Below, piece after piece: positions 22,246 through 34,500 of a DNA stretch of 64,000 nt (position 1 is its first letter; each line of letters starts with the position of its first letter). The notes under the pieces were generated by a model. That model ran no database searches. It was not told where the DNA came from and saw nothing but the letters and a program-made list of their open reading frames with translations. Both the position numbers and the translations under genes were made by a program. Source of the DNA: Phanerodontia chrysosporium (lineage: Eukaryota; Basidiomycota; Agaricomycetes; Polyporales; Phanerochaetaceae); assembly GCA_001910725.1 (NCBI GenBank), contig MJGA01000010.1, positions 434,001-498,000 on the forward strand. Direction: 5' to 3'.

Positions 22246-23314
22246 TTAGAGCTTCGACTTGTCACCCTTGTTCTTGTTCTTGTTTTTCTTCTTCTTCTTC
22301 TTGCTCTCGCCCTGCTCACCCTCACCACCCTTCTCCTGTTCCTGCTGCTTCGGCTCAGGCTGCTTCTCCTGCTTCTTGGGGGCCTGCTTCTCGGGCGTAG
22401 GCTGGGCGGCGGCAGCGCCACCCTCGGCCTTCTGCTTGTTCAACTTCTTTTTCTGCTTCTTCGAGAGCTGCTCGGAGGCGGGCTCCGCGTCTTCTTCGCG
22501 CGGACGCTTGTTGGACTCGTGGTTCTTGCCCTTGGCCTTGGGCGGCGACGATGGCGGGAGGAGCTCGGGCGCGCTGATCGATGGGTTAGCGGTTATTCCG
22601 CAGACAGGCAAAAGCGGTGCGCACTCTTCGTCGTCTTCATCCATTCCGTCGACCGCGACGTCCGAGCTCACGTCCTCGAGGCGGAAGGCCTCCTCTTCCT
22701 CGTCGTCCAGGATCTCGTCTTCGTCGGGTGGCAGATCCGAGGGGGTTTGCTCTGCCCAGAGGTCAGCAAGAACATAGCGTACAGTACTTGAGCTCCGCAC
22801 CGATGTAGTTTCCAGAGATGTAGAGCGTGCTGCAGGTAATGTGAGCAGAGAAGAACACACAACGCGAGCAGCACACGCACTTCTTCCCAACGACGTCAAA
22901 CACATATGCCTGGTTCGCCTCCAACACCAGGTCTATCTTCGCTTGCTCAACCTGTGTCGCGTGTCAAACAATTTCTCCAGGCAACGTGCGCCCAACGCAC
23001 CTTGCCCGGCGTGAGCGAGCAGAGGACCGTCGCGATCGGCTCGCCGGGGTGCTCCTCCTCGTCCTCGTCCTCGCTCTCCTCATCGGTCTCCGGCTCAGCC
23101 GGGATGCCGCTGTACACGAGCTTGAGCGTCGTGCGCGCGTGCTCGTCCTCGAGATCTGCGCCGAGCGCGACATTCGTGATGCGCAGGTCCGCTGGCGGCG
23201 CGAACTCGATGGGCTCGTCCGCCGAGACGGCCATGCTCCTGTGCGCGTGTCAAACAGTCGGGTCCAGATGGGATCAAAGCACGAGACGCACCACAGGGCG
23301 ATTGAGACAGCCAT
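22246..23314 (-). CDS. Nucleoplasmin-like (FKBP39/Fpr4-type N-domain) nuclear protein without PPIase
   Basis: Start at 23314 (MAVSIALW, first exon of about 8 residues), followed by a nucleoplasmin-like beta domain: DLRITNVALGADL, ARTTLKLVYSG, an acidic insert of EDEDEEE type, TVLCSLTPGK, DLVLEANQAYVFDVVGKN and TLYISGNYI. Next come a D/E-rich segment (PPDEDEILDDEEEEAF, then DDEE) and a K-rich tail with KRPREED and KKKKKKNKNKNK ending at 22246. In yeast Fpr3/Fpr4 and S. pombe Fkp39 the same N-part is followed by an FKBP prolyl isomerase domain; none is present here. The protein is probably a histone chaperone of the nucleus/nucleolus. Five small exons join in frame. A foldback element sits right behind the stop. 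Confidence 0.75.
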
Positions 23315-24562
23315 GGTTTGCAGGTTGGGTGTGGGAGGTGAGGCGAAGGGCAGAGACGCGCGAAGTCGAAGATGGTTTGTGCGCTTGCAGGTCCCGCCAT
23401 CAATGCATCAATCCCGACGCTTTCCGCATCCGGACCATACGCATCTTTAACTCTCTCGTCCGTCTCGACTGGGGCATGACCAAGACGGCCGCGGCTGCCA
23501 TGTCTCCTTGGGCTCTACGGGCTATAACAGGGCCCCGCCCTCCATCACCTGAGCAAGTGTTGGAATGCACTTTCGAGACTTTTTTTTTCCGGTGGCCATC
23601 AAACGCGCAGGATCGACTCGACTTCCAAGAGGACGAGGTAGAAGTGCTCTTGAATAGCCCTTGAAGCTATATGCTACCGGATCTCAACAACTTTTGCAGA
23701 CCTAGTCGTACACGCTGCTATGCAAGAAAACCGGTGAACGACCGAAGAACCCTCGACAGCGTAGTCCGCCAATCTATTCAACCCGAAGGATGCCATCACC
23801 AGGAGGGCCCCGCACGGTGACAACCTCGAGGCAGCTTTACCATTCAAGAGATGTGTCGTCGCAGAGGATCTACCTCTGGTTCGTCCTTCAACGTAGCCCG
23901 TTCACGGCTGCAGTCGGCCTGCGGTCTCTGTCGTTCGTCTAGATCAGACGCATGCGCCATGTGCATTATTGCAACCACTGGAGAAGACATAGGACTTTTA
24001 TGTGCATCGGCGGAATGTTACCGTGGCTTAGACACGCGCTCGTACAGTAATTTTGGGTTGATTCACTGTGTGTAGTACGCATACTGCCTGGCCTCGAGGT
24101 GTAGATTCGAACCACGCGATGACTTCAAGTGATGGCTTTATGCCATATGGTTAAGCTTGCTGGCCTTGCCCGCGTTACAGGGAGGGAATGTAAGCAAGTT
24201 TATGCGTTGTGCAGGCTCGGAGATGGGCGTTAACTAACGTGGCGTAGCGTGGCGTTCAATGTACAGACTGTCAGGCTTGGCCACTCAACTTCAAGGTCGC
24301 GCCCATCATTAGGTTCCGTCGTATGTATCGACTGTGTTCATAAGTTAAACATGCATCAAAATGAAAACCTCGCCAGTACCCACGACGACTTGCATATGAG
24401 TTAAACGCTGGGCGTCCTTTGTGGCCTTTACCATATCCGGTTGTTCAATTCCGCCACGACCACACCGCCAGTTACACTTTCGCTATCATTCCTTTGTACA
24501 TCTTGTCCACCTTCATTCACGGCTTTACAAGATGACTCCGTTATATTTGGCTGCAACAGAAC
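23315..24562. other. 1.25 kb without a recognisable gene
   Basis: Lies between the divergent nucleoplasmin-like gene (-) and FunK1-2 (+). AT content rises towards 24100-24400. I see no coding frame with family resemblance. A tRNA B-box-like TTCGAA string at about 24104-24113 does not belong to a foldable tRNA. Confidence 0.4.
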
Positions 24563-24572
24563 CTATATATAC
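24563..24572 (+). promoter_or_regulatory. TATA box of FunK1-2
   Basis: CTATATATAC lies about 45-50 bp upstream of the start at 24615, short but within the fungal range. Confidence 0.45.
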
Positions 24573-24614
24573 AGTAGCTTCCCGGAGGAAGTACGACGCA
24601 CCCCCACGCTCAGT

Positions 24615-27600
24615 ATGGCTCTCTCTTTGGATCCCAAACGCGCTCATCTCACTCGTACTCTCTCCACTCTCAAGAGAAATGCAATTCTTACTACCGCTGG
24701 TATTGCTGACATTGCTCAGCGTCATTACGCCTTGCTCCAAGACTTCGAAGAAGTTGTGCCCATTGTATCCGTCAAGTACTTCCAAGACTACCTCCTGCCC
24801 GCCCTTCCCGGCAAGTCCGCACTTGTCAAACGTACTCTTAGCAAGCTGAGGTCCGACGGGATCGTAACACCGGCACATCGCTGGGTACACTGGCCCAACA
24901 ACCCCTGCGACATGAACGGTGTCGACCAATTCGGTGGCCGCCTTCTCGAAGACAAAGTATTCGCGCCGTTCGCAACCATGGCACAGGACATCAAGGACGC
25001 GGCTCTCGCTCTAGGGAACACTCTATCCGCAAAGGACTGCTTGTCTCACTTCCTGTGCAACCCGGCTTGCGTGCCGATCTCGAAGAGCAGGCGCGAACCT
25101 TCTATGACCAGGCCCGACGCGTACGCCCTGCTCACGAACTACAAGACTCCGATACAGTCGTCCGACGTCACTATCCCTGGCGAGTTCAAGAAGCGGGACA
25201 GCCAGGAAGATAAGCTTGACGTAAGTCCCCTACCGTTCGTATGCTATGACGGGCATCAGCGCTGATACGAGACGCGTTCCAGAATTACGAGAAAATCCTA
25301 TGGTCCATGAGTTACATTATGCAAGAGGATGCGCGGCGCAGATTTGTCTTCGGCTTTACCGTCGAGAACGTATCTATGCGTTTCTGGTTCCTGAGCCGCT
25401 CGGAGGTTCTCGTCAGCGAGGAATTCAACTTCATGGCGGTGAGTACTCGATTTATTGGATCAGCTACTTGCATGAGCTGATGATGAGTTAGGATCACAGC
25501 ACAACGATCGATTTCTTCTTGAGGACCACATTTGCCAAGTACTCCGATCTCGGGTTCGACAACACCATGAAGAGGCTCGCAGAACCCTCTACCAAGGACG
25601 GCTCAGTGCGCTACGAGATCGAGGTCCGGGATCCCAAGCAAGAGCCGCTTGTGAAGACATACCGTACAACGAAGCTTATCTCGGAACTGGGCGCGTTGTC
25701 TCCTCGCGGACGTGGGACGCGTGTCTGGGAGGTGTACGAGATCGACGAGGGCGGCAGGGAGGTGGGCCCAGCGAAGGTGCTCAAAGAAACTTGGAGCGAC
25801 GCCGACCGCCCGATCGAAGGCGATAACCTTGCCAACCTATCTGCCAGGGCTTCCGAAATGGGCGAAGCAGACGAGTTCAAGAAGTATTTCATGTCGATGA
25901 GTCGGTATGGCCATGTGTACGTCGGCGAAGGGAAATCTGCGCGCCCGGATACCACCGCGACGTTTCGAGTGCCCAGACGAGGGCGTCGCCCCGACGTACC
26001 CTCAGACTGCTCTGTCCTCCGAGTCGTCAACCCGGAGCGACGCCCGTCTGTCCTGACTCGGCAAGGGCTTATACAAACGGACGCGGGCGAAGAGAAGGAC
26101 CGCAAATACTCGCGATACCCCACGAAGATCCACCATCGCATCATATATAATGAGGTCGGAGTGCCCATATTCCAAGCCAAATCACTCTGCGTGGCCTTCA
26201 TGTGCCTGTATCACGTCCTACGAGGTGCGATGCATCCATTTTCTCCGTTCTCAGCTAATCATGGATATCTGCAGGTCTGGCTCTCATGCACAAGCTTGGA
26301 TGGGTTCATCGTGACATAAGCTACGGAAATGCGCTTCTTGTCGGCAACGGAGGCAAGGTTACGGACCTTGAGTATGCTAAAGAGGAGACAGACACGTCGG
26401 TACACGGCATTCGCACGGTAAGCGAAACACATCATATCTGTATGCGTCCTCATTTACAAATATTATTGCGTAGGGCACAGTATATTTCATGTCCACGGAA
26501 GTGGACGCCGGGAAGTACAAGCATGTTCCAGCACAGAAGACTGTCATAGGACTGGAAGAACTCGACGATATTAAGAAACTCGATCAAATATGTCCTGCCA
26601 CAGTCGCGCCCGTGGGCGAGGTGCCAGAGCCCACTATTCGCGTCCAATCTCAGGCCGAGACTATTCCATTCCGCTATAATCCGTTCCACGACCTAGAATC
26701 GGTCGTCTGGCTTGGTTTCTATCTTGTCTTAGCCTCCCGATTTCGGAAGTCTGACACCGAGACGCCACCAGAGACTAAAGAGTACTATCGCATCCAGGAA
26801 GACCTTTTTCAGAAGTTATTCACCACTCGTGAAGAACGGAACGACCTTATGAACTCAATGATTGCGGACTCGGACGTTTCTAACACCTTCTCCGGGCTTC
26901 ATCCCAAAGTCAAGCCCGTGATCGACTATCTCCTCACCATGCGTAAAATCCTGCTCGAGGAATTCGCCTTGGCCGAAGCACAAATGACTCCCAAATCCCC
27001 CATCCCATTCTTCGCCGCGCAGAGAGCCACAATCAAGATGGCGCAGATTGCACTTCTGGGGATCGTTGAATACCTCAAGAACAATGACATGGTGATTCTC
27101 ACTGAAGACGACTACAAACCTCGACGTCCTCTCTGGAAGCAGCTTACCCCCAAGGACAAAGACCCCGAACGACCTGGCCCAGATGCTGCGGGTGCTACTC
27201 CTGGTGACGAGCAGACTGTGTCTTCGCCCGACGTGACCGCCCAATCTTGCGCCACGATGCCAGAGACCGCACCCCAGACTAGCCGGACTCGCCGCGCAGA
27301 CAGGCCGGCGGGTGGAAATCCTATGCCGGCGACCAGAACCCTTCGTTCCGTGACGCGTAGCACTCAGAGTGCATCTGACGTCCCCGTCATCCCGACTCCT
27401 GAGGCGGGTCCCTCCCAAAGGAGGATGCTCCGCTCGAGCTCTCGACTACTTGAGGCCTCTCGGTCTGCGGACACCAAGGGACCGTCTTCCTCGTCACAGC
27501 CTGAGATTAAGGACCAAGGTAAGGGCAAGGCTGCTCCCAAGACCCGCGCCGAGTCTGCCCCCGGCACCGCAGAGGGCGCGACGCCGGCCACAGATAGCAA

Positions 27601-27676
27601 GAAGGGCCCTAGGAAGAACGCCGGGAAGTCTTGCGGCACGACCGGCAAGCCAAGTCGGGGACGTGCGGGTCAGTGA
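24615..27676 (+). CDS. FunK1 fungal-type protein kinase (copy 2), intact
   Basis: The complete member of the three FunK1 genes here. Start at 24615 (MALSLDPKRAH) just behind the TATA box. Blocks in order: VKYFQDYLLPALPGK; DITIPGEFKK-like VTIPGEFKKRD at the end of exon 1; exon 2 with KILWSMSYIMQEDARRRF and RFWFLSRSEVLV (25282-25440); the long exon with KTYRTTKLISELG and RGRGTRVWEVYEID; catalytic HRDISYGNALL with DLEYAKEE (26305-26390); then GTVYFMSTEV and FRYNPFHDLESVVWLG in the last exon (from 26475). The C-terminal 150 residues are Ser/Thr/Pro/Arg-rich and low-complexity, with repeated RTLRS/RMLRS motifs, typical of the family tail. Five introns. HRD and the D of the DLE box are kept, so catalysis is possible. 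Convergent with the UGP fragment. Confidence 0.9.
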
Positions 27677-28097
27677 TGTGTTCGAGTTCAAATTGTAATT
27701 ATGTCTCCTGTATTGTCTCTCAGCATGTGCTTGCATTAGAGAGGTGATCAGTATTACTTGTATGTATACTTTACGCTGTGGGAGGTGCGAAGGCTTTAAC
27801 CGTTATTGAAGATATTGCACCGGTTGATCTTTGGGGCTTCAGTCGAACTGGGAGAGCTTCAGGATTTGGTGAAGTGTGCAGTTGAGGCGAGCGCACGCAG
27901 AGGCAGTGTGAAGGAAAACCGGCACGCCGATTGGTTTGAAGCAAGCGCGCGCATCCATCGTTGCCAGGTCTGCCGCCTTTTGTGTCCGCACGCACCTCGT
28001 CAGCGACCTCCATCAGTAAGTCTTCCTGCGTGCTGTTTATGTGCTCGAGACTTAGCTCATTGAAGCTAAGTGAGCAGTCGGAGACGCGTTAGTCGTC

Positions 28098-29435
28098 TTA
28101 CGACGGGGAGACGCACGTAGGCCCAAGGTTGTCCGAATTGGACACGAAGAGGTACTGCTTGCCCTGCCCAAGTAGCCTATCGAGCATGCCGGAGTGGGCT
28201 AGTGCATAGTACAGGTCGCCATGGCCGGACGAATACCAGCAATCGTAGTCGTCGCGCACGACGCGCGCAGTGTCATCGTGCTTGTGGAAGGACGTCATCA
28301 GCAGCAGCGGCATGTCGGCGTGCTCCGCGGCGTTCAGCGACGCGATCTGCCGCACGGTCAGGTCGAGGAAGGTCATGCCGCTCTTGACCTCCAGCGCACT
28401 CTTTGCGCCAGGCATGCCTGCGGCACACCATTCAGTAAGCAACAGAGGGGCGCAGAACGAGACGCACCCATCGACGTTCCCAGACCACCATTCCCTTTCA
28501 ATACCGCCAGTTTCCGCAGGTTCTTCGGGTTCCCGGTGGCTGGTAGGCTGTTGTACGAAACGATCTGGTCTTCAGCAACAGGCTGTACACGATCCCAGAC
28601 CCTGCAACGCCAGTCAATCAGGGTCAACAGCTGGAGGATAGCCAACCTACAAGACTTGGCGTGCTCGTTTTCGCTTGATATAATTCGCGAAGAGGCGCAG
28701 GAACGCTTGCATCTCTTCGCCGAACTCGGCCTGTAAAGCCCCGTTAGCCTGCAGATCGAGTGACATGAAACCTATGGCGCACTTTGCGTGATCCAGACCC
28801 TTTCTCGGACTCGACCAGCTTATCCAACGCGGCCTTCATCTCCAATACCTCGACATCTGCAAGACCGTGAGGTGTCTGGCCAAGCTCGACGCGACAAAGA
28901 CGTGCCTGTCAGCTCAATGTTCAGGGGCTTCCTCCGTCGACCAGATAATCCGCAGAGCAAGACAGAGAGGGGACGCATGGTGAGCAGGTGCAGAAGCTGC
29001 AAGAGACTTCATGAATGGAGTGCATACCATGGCGGACACGTTGCAGCTGCGAGGACGGGCTGGCGAATGCACACATCCTTACAAGGCTGGATTTATCGGT
29101 GCCGCCGAGGATCACGCTACGATCGCAGAAGTTGGCATGGCGCCCTCGCCGCAGTCTTGGCTGGCTCTAGACGAGTATCTGACCCAGGCCTGTATGTTTC
29201 GGCACGCTCAGGCGACCTCGAAGATCTGGTCTGGATCTGTGAGGTCACCTGAGATGCTGAATGAGGCTGAAAGGCATTTCTGAATCTGGATGATGCTGTT
29301 GGTTTGTGCTGTATAGGCGCAGGATAGTCAAGGCGAGGCTGAGAGATACTGTTGAGAACGGTCGAGGACGAGGTGGGAGCAGGCGAGGCTCGGCGCGCGA
29401 GACGCTCCCCAGCACCGGTGATGCGCCATCAAAAC
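28098..29435 (-). pseudogene. UGP1: Truncated inverted copy of the UGP locus
   Basis: Reverse-complement copy of 5985-7395: upstream region, N-terminal exons with their introns, nucleotide-binding loop [36 protein letters not shown]. Homology stops just after the intron donor that follows the NLGA exon (about 28108), so the C-terminal half with the sugar-binding parts is missing. A 99-bp in-frame segment (33 codons, between ARVVR and the DCWY motif) has been lost, exactly between two CGTGCGC repeats of the parent (7144-7150 and 7243-7249). Because introns and upstream DNA were copied, this is a DNA-level duplication, not a retrocopy. Sequence divergence is a few percent. It cannot encode a working enzyme. 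Confidence 0.88.
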
Positions 29436-30025
29436 GCCCCGACACTTGCTCCGTACTCAGAGGTTGCATGTTCTGATATTTTCCTCGGACATGTCGACTC
29501 CAGGACTCTCAAGCTATTATATATCTCTGATTCAAGGGTATACAAGTTGCTGCATTACAACAATGGGGATTCTTACGAGCCAACATAGACTTGGACACTG
29601 AAGACGTTGGATTTGAGGCACGTTGGACGTTACAGCTCCCATATTCGTTTCGCAGCTCACAATAACCCCTGAGAGAGCAGGTTCTGGAAGTACACTCAGT
29701 ATAGTACAATCATTTTGCACCGTACTCTTGGCTAGAGCAACGCGATAAAACTGTGCGGCTTTGTTCGAACGCCAGACGCGATCAACAAACGTCGGTTTCG
29801 GTCGCCGTCGCGGGTTCAAGTTCACTACCAGTCACCACAACCGGAGATTGTGGCATCTCAATTCTCTGCAACCAACCTGTGACAACATGTATCAGACCCT
29901 ACGGAGACGGCGTACGAACGGGAAAACATCCAGCCGTCTCCACGTGCCCATCGAACGAGTGAGTATTTTCCACCACCCTCGCTCATGTTCATCTCACTGC
30001 TCACCCATTGAACCCCGTGTCTCCC
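29436..30025. other. Divergent spacer between the UGP fragment and FunK1-3
   Basis: A 590-bp, AT-richer stretch with a TATATATCTC-like string at about 29519. It contains no gene that I recognise. In the parent locus the corresponding interval between UGP and FunK1-1 is 2.2 kb and includes the F-box-like gene. Confidence 0.4.
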
Positions 30026-31133
30026 ATGACTAAAGCTTCGAAAAGCGTTCTTGTGAACGCTACCCATGCAAACGACTGCGAGGCGACCATGTCCGACATT
30101 CAAGAAGATGCCAGAGAGGTGCCCGTGGACTACTTGCGCGAGTATCTCCTACCGGACATGAAACTCGAGGTATCTCTGGACAAGACACTGCGTGCTATGC
30201 ATGAGCGTGGATACATTCCTGACGGCCGCTGGCCGGCGTGGCCTCTCGACCCATGTGACGCACAGCGGCCCCCGGCACGATTTTACCGCACGAAGACATG
30301 GTGTTCAGACCTTTGGAGACTGTCGCCAGCCACGTTCTTGACGCCGCACACCTTGCTCAAGTAAACACGGGGTACCAGCCAGACGAGCCCTTGTTCGTCT
30401 TTCGATGCAATCCGTCCCGGGTGCCGAAGCTCGCGGTCGTTGTTGTCTATCCAGACCGGATGCATACGCGACGGCACGGTGGCCTTGAACGACAGGAACG
30501 CTCGAGCAATGTGGGTAGACATCGCCGTCCCTGGTGAATTCAAGAAAAACGACCCACGTGCTGACACCGACGAAGTGAGTGTTTATGACTCCATCCGGCC
30601 CCGATTGCACATGGTGACATGCCTGTCAGAACAACGCTGGGATCGTCTGGTCGACGTACCAGATCATGCATAACGACAGACGACGTCGCTTCGTCCTTGG
30701 ACTCACGATCGAAAACCGCACCGTGCGATGATGGTACTGTAGCCTATCGGAAGTACTGGTTCCTCAGCAATTTGACTTTTTGAGAGTGGGTCTGCGCGAT
30801 TCTACCCGTCTCTTGGCATGCCGCTGACATTCGTACTAGGAACGCGATCTCGTGTGCGACTTCCTGCTCAGTGTCATGTATGCGCACCCTGAGGAGCTGG
30901 GTTGGGACCCGACAATCAAAATTCTCCCCGCAGTATCGCCAGGCCTCTCCCCTCGATATGAGTTTACCGTTCATGACGCCTCTGTTGAAAACGTCGCCGT
31001 GCGTACTTACAGAACGACGTACATAATCTCGAGCGACAGCGCAGCTACCTCCGACGCCACGGGACGCGAGTCTGGGCGGTGGTCGATATCAAAACCGGTC
31101 TCTGGACGGGTTCTGCGCAGACAGGGGGCCGCT
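30026..31133 (+). pseudogene. FunK1 kinase copy 3, decayed and truncated
   Basis: It starts MTKASKSVL at 30026 and follows FunK1-1 and FunK1-2 block by block: VDYLREYLLPDMK, DGRWPAWPLDPCD, VFRPLETVASH, FRCNPSRVP, VDIAVPGEFKKND, then (30660-30780) HNDRRRRFVLGLTIENRTVR and SEVLVPQQFDF, then ERDLVCDFLLSVMY, GWDPTIKILP, VRTYRTTYIIS. Frame changes are needed at about 30287, 30460-30475 and 31050, and a TGA stop interrupts the second exon at about 30729-30731 (R-stop-WYC). The similarity ends at about 31133, before the catalytic HRD exon, where the copia LTR begins. It is therefore a dead, 3'-truncated gene. Confidence 0.85.
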
Positions 31134-31504
31134 GACTCCGGTCAGCGCGCGCAGCGAGGCCTAAAACCGTAGACACTCAGTCTGTAGCTCAGAGAAGGGG
31201 TAGAACGTCTCTATTATGTACCTAAAACCGTAGACACTCAGTCTGTACTAATTTAATGGTCAGTACGTGCCTAATATCTACGGGGGAAACGGTACATACG
31301 CTCAGAGAAGGGGTAGAACGTCTCTGAGCGGGCGAAAATTGAGAGGGGGGGCTTTTTATACTACGGAAAATATTAGCTAATGCAACTGGATACTATCTAC
31401 GGAAAGTCCGACGTTGTGGCTTGACGGCCGAGGCGGTTTTGCTTCCGCGCCACGCAAGTGGCGGCGGTGGGCGCTTGCGCAATGCGCGGCGCGAGTCTTC
31501 GACA
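31134..31504 (-). repeat. 3' LTR of the copia element (approximate left edge)
   Basis: On the minus strand the polypurine tract TTGAGGGGGAG is followed directly by TGTCGAAGACTCGCG at 31504, the expected LTR start. A TATA box (TATAAAAAGC, minus strand) lies at 31351-31360, followed by a repeated R/U5-like region: a 27-bp unit at 31158-31184 and 31219-31245, and a 26-bp unit at 31185-31210 and 31300-31325. The outer edge is set where FunK1-3 similarity ends and is approximate. No matching 5' LTR is present on the right side. Confidence 0.6.
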
Positions 31505-31511
31505 CTCCCCC

Positions 31512-34500
31512 TCAAGCCTTTGCGAGTCCGAGGGACGAAGCGAAGTGCTTGGCCTTCATCGAAGGGAGCGCTTTTGTGAGCGTGTCGGCCACCATATCCT
31601 CTGTAGGACAGTAGGTAACGGTGATATTGCCGTGCTCGATGTGGTACCGAATAAAATGGTACCGAATGTCGATGTGCTTCGACCGAGCGTGGTAGCGATC
31701 GTCGCGCGCGAGGGCGATGGCGCTCTGGTTGTCCGAATAAAGCTGCGTCGGCTGGAGGGGCATTTGCCAGACTTCGTGCAGGTAGTTGCGCAGCCAGAGG
31801 GCCTCCTTCGCGGCGTGCGTGAGCGCGACGTATTCGGCTTCGCTCGTCGAGAGCGCAACGATTTCCTGACGCTTGGATGACCAGGAGACTGCGCCGCCGA
31901 TGAGGAACGCGTAGCCCGAGACGGCTTGACGCCCTTCGGTGGACATGCCGTCCGCATCGGTGTAGCCGACGAGAGGTCCGTCGCGCGCGTCGCCGCCGAG
32001 AACGAGTGAGAGGTCGCGCGTGCCCTTGAGATACGCGTAAACGCGGCGCAGCGCGTTCCAGTGCTTCATGCCAGGGTTCTCGGCGAAGCGGGCGAGCTGG
32101 TTGACAGCGTAGGCGATGTCTGGGCGTGTGGCAATGGCGGCATACATGAGCGCACCGAGAGCTTGACGGTAAGGCTTGTGGCGCATCTCGGCGACTTCGG
32201 CAGCGGTCGAGGGGCAGTCCTCCTTCGAGAGAACGAGGTGCGGGTCCATCGGCGCAGCGAGCGGCTTGATGTCTTCGAAGCCGTAGCGACTGATGATCTG
32301 GTCGATGTAGGCCCGTTGCGAGAAGGAGACCGTTCGCTTTGCGCGATCGCGTTTGATCTCGATGCCGAGGAGCCAGTTGAGCGGCTGCAGTGGCGTGGCT
32401 TCGACACGTGCGCGAATGCGCCTGTCGATGTCCTCGATCGTCTTCTGGTCGGGCGCGATGAGCGTGAGGTCGTCGACGTGAGAGGAGATGATGGCGACGT
32501 GGTTCCCGGGCAGGTGGCGGTAGAACACGGCGTGGTCTTGCTCGGAGCGCGTGAGACCGATGTCGGCGATGATTTCGCGCAGGAAGAGTGCCCAGCGACG
32601 GCCGGCTTGCTTAAGGCCGTAGAGCGCGACGCGAAGGCGAAGGACTTGACCAGTCTTGAGTCCCTGCAGCTTGACACCGGGAGGCGGGCGCAGGTAGATG
32701 ACTTCGTCGTCCTTGAGCGGTCCGTAGAGGAAGGCGGACTTGATGTCGATCTGGGCCATCTCGTAGTCGCGTTGGGCAGCGAGAGCTGCGTTTGCGCGTT
32801 GAGACGCCATTTTTGCGACGGGCGCGAACGTGTCGTCCGAGAAGAAGTCGACGCCGTCGATTTGAGTGAAGCCTTGGCCGACGAGTCGCGCGCGATAGCC
32901 GGTAATCGCGTTCTGCGCGTCGCGTTTCGTGCGGTAGACCCATTTCGAGCCAACGACGTGCGCGCCACTCGGGGCGGTTTCGTAGACCCATGCGCGGTGC
33001 TGCTCGAGGCGGCGGATTTCTTCGTCCATTGCCTCTTGCCAGGCAGGTGCGTCCGGGCTGCGCATGGCTTCAGCGTAGCTTCGAGGGTCGTGCCCGAGTG
33101 CTTCTGATTGCGCGGCTTCGAGGGTGGCTTCGAGTTCGCTGTGCGAGAGGTCGATGATGTGGGCGGCTAGGCGCTTCTGGGCTAGGCGCGCTGAGCGGCG
33201 CGGTGTGGCGAGAGGCTCGTCATCCGGGGGATCGCTTGGGAAGGTGCCAGAAGTGTCGGAGGCAGCGTCGGGGTGCTGCTCGTTGTCGCTGTCAGAGTCT
33301 GGAGCCGGATCGAGGCTGTAATCCTCCCCCTCAAGGAGCGGCACCTCGCGCGACGAGAACTTGATGTCCCGCTCGACTGAGACTTTGTGCGAGGTCGGCC
33401 AGTAGACCCGAGACCCGTTCGACGTCGGGTCGAAGCCCAGCCAACGGCATTCGACTGCGCGCGCGTCGAGCTTCCCAGCAGAGAGGTCGCGGATGAAGCA
33501 GACAGCGCCGAAGGGCTTGAGGCCAGAGAGATCAGGAGGGGAGCCGAAACGAACCTCGTATGGCGTACGGAAGTCGATGGCGGCGTGCGGTGTGCGGTTG
33601 TACAGCCAGACAGCGTGGCGAACAGCTTCGCCCCAGAGCGTGCGCAGTAGCCCAGACGAGATGAGAAGTGCGCGCACCATATTGAAGATAGTGCCGTGAA
33701 CGCGCTCGGCGACACCGTTGTGCTCAGGCGTGTCGTGGACGGTGAGGCGGCGAACGACGCCGTTGCGCGAGAGGAACTCAGAGAATTCGTGGCTGGTGAA
33801 CTCACCGCCGCGATCCGAGGAGACGACTTTCAGCTGGGCGCCGGATTGGGTGCGGATCAGCGCCACAAAGTCGCGGAACCTCGCGAAGGCTTCGTCCTTC
33901 GAGCGAAGCAGCGGTTCTTCGAGCCAGCGCGAGTGGTCGTCGACCATGACGAGAGCGTAGCGGCAGTGGTTAATGGTGCGCACGGGCGCAGGGCCCCAGA
34001 CGTCGAGGTGCAGGTGCTCTCCGAAAGTAGCGGCGAGAGGGGAGGAGCGCTTCGCGGCGATCGGGGCGCGCGCAGCCTTTGCGCGCATGCAGACAGAGCA
34101 TTCGTCCTCGGTGCGCCGAGCAGGATCGAGCTGGAGGCCCTGGATCGCCTTGGAGGCGACGAGCTTTTTGATGTAGCCGTAGGAAAGATGCCCAAGGTGC
34201 TGGTGTAGCTGGTACAGCGAGAGCGAGGCCGAAAAGGCGGCGAGAGCGAGACCTTCGCCCGAGTGGTAGTAGCGATACAGCCCGCGGATTTTGGGGATCG
34301 CAGCGAACTGCGCGTCGCCGCGCATGATGCGCAGGTAGCCACCGCCGATAACGGCGCGGTAGCCGGCGTCGTCGAATTTTCCCAGAGAGACGAGGGTGGC
34401 GGCCATCGATTCAGCGAAGTACACGTCGCGAAGGGTGATGCGCATCCAGCTATTGCCGTTGGGCATGAGAAGCTTCATGTCCCCGACACCGGTGGCGGCG

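Noticed and set aside
24090..24165. tRNA-like B-box (TTCGAA context) on the minus strand
   Set aside because: The T arm has a mismatch, and neither acceptor nor anticodon stem can be formed in the neighbouring sequence.
32061..33107. 348-codon plus-strand frame inside the copia element, and similar long plus-strand frames at 34263-35177
   Set aside because: They are shadows of the copia polyprotein on the opposite strand, whose domains are unmistakable.
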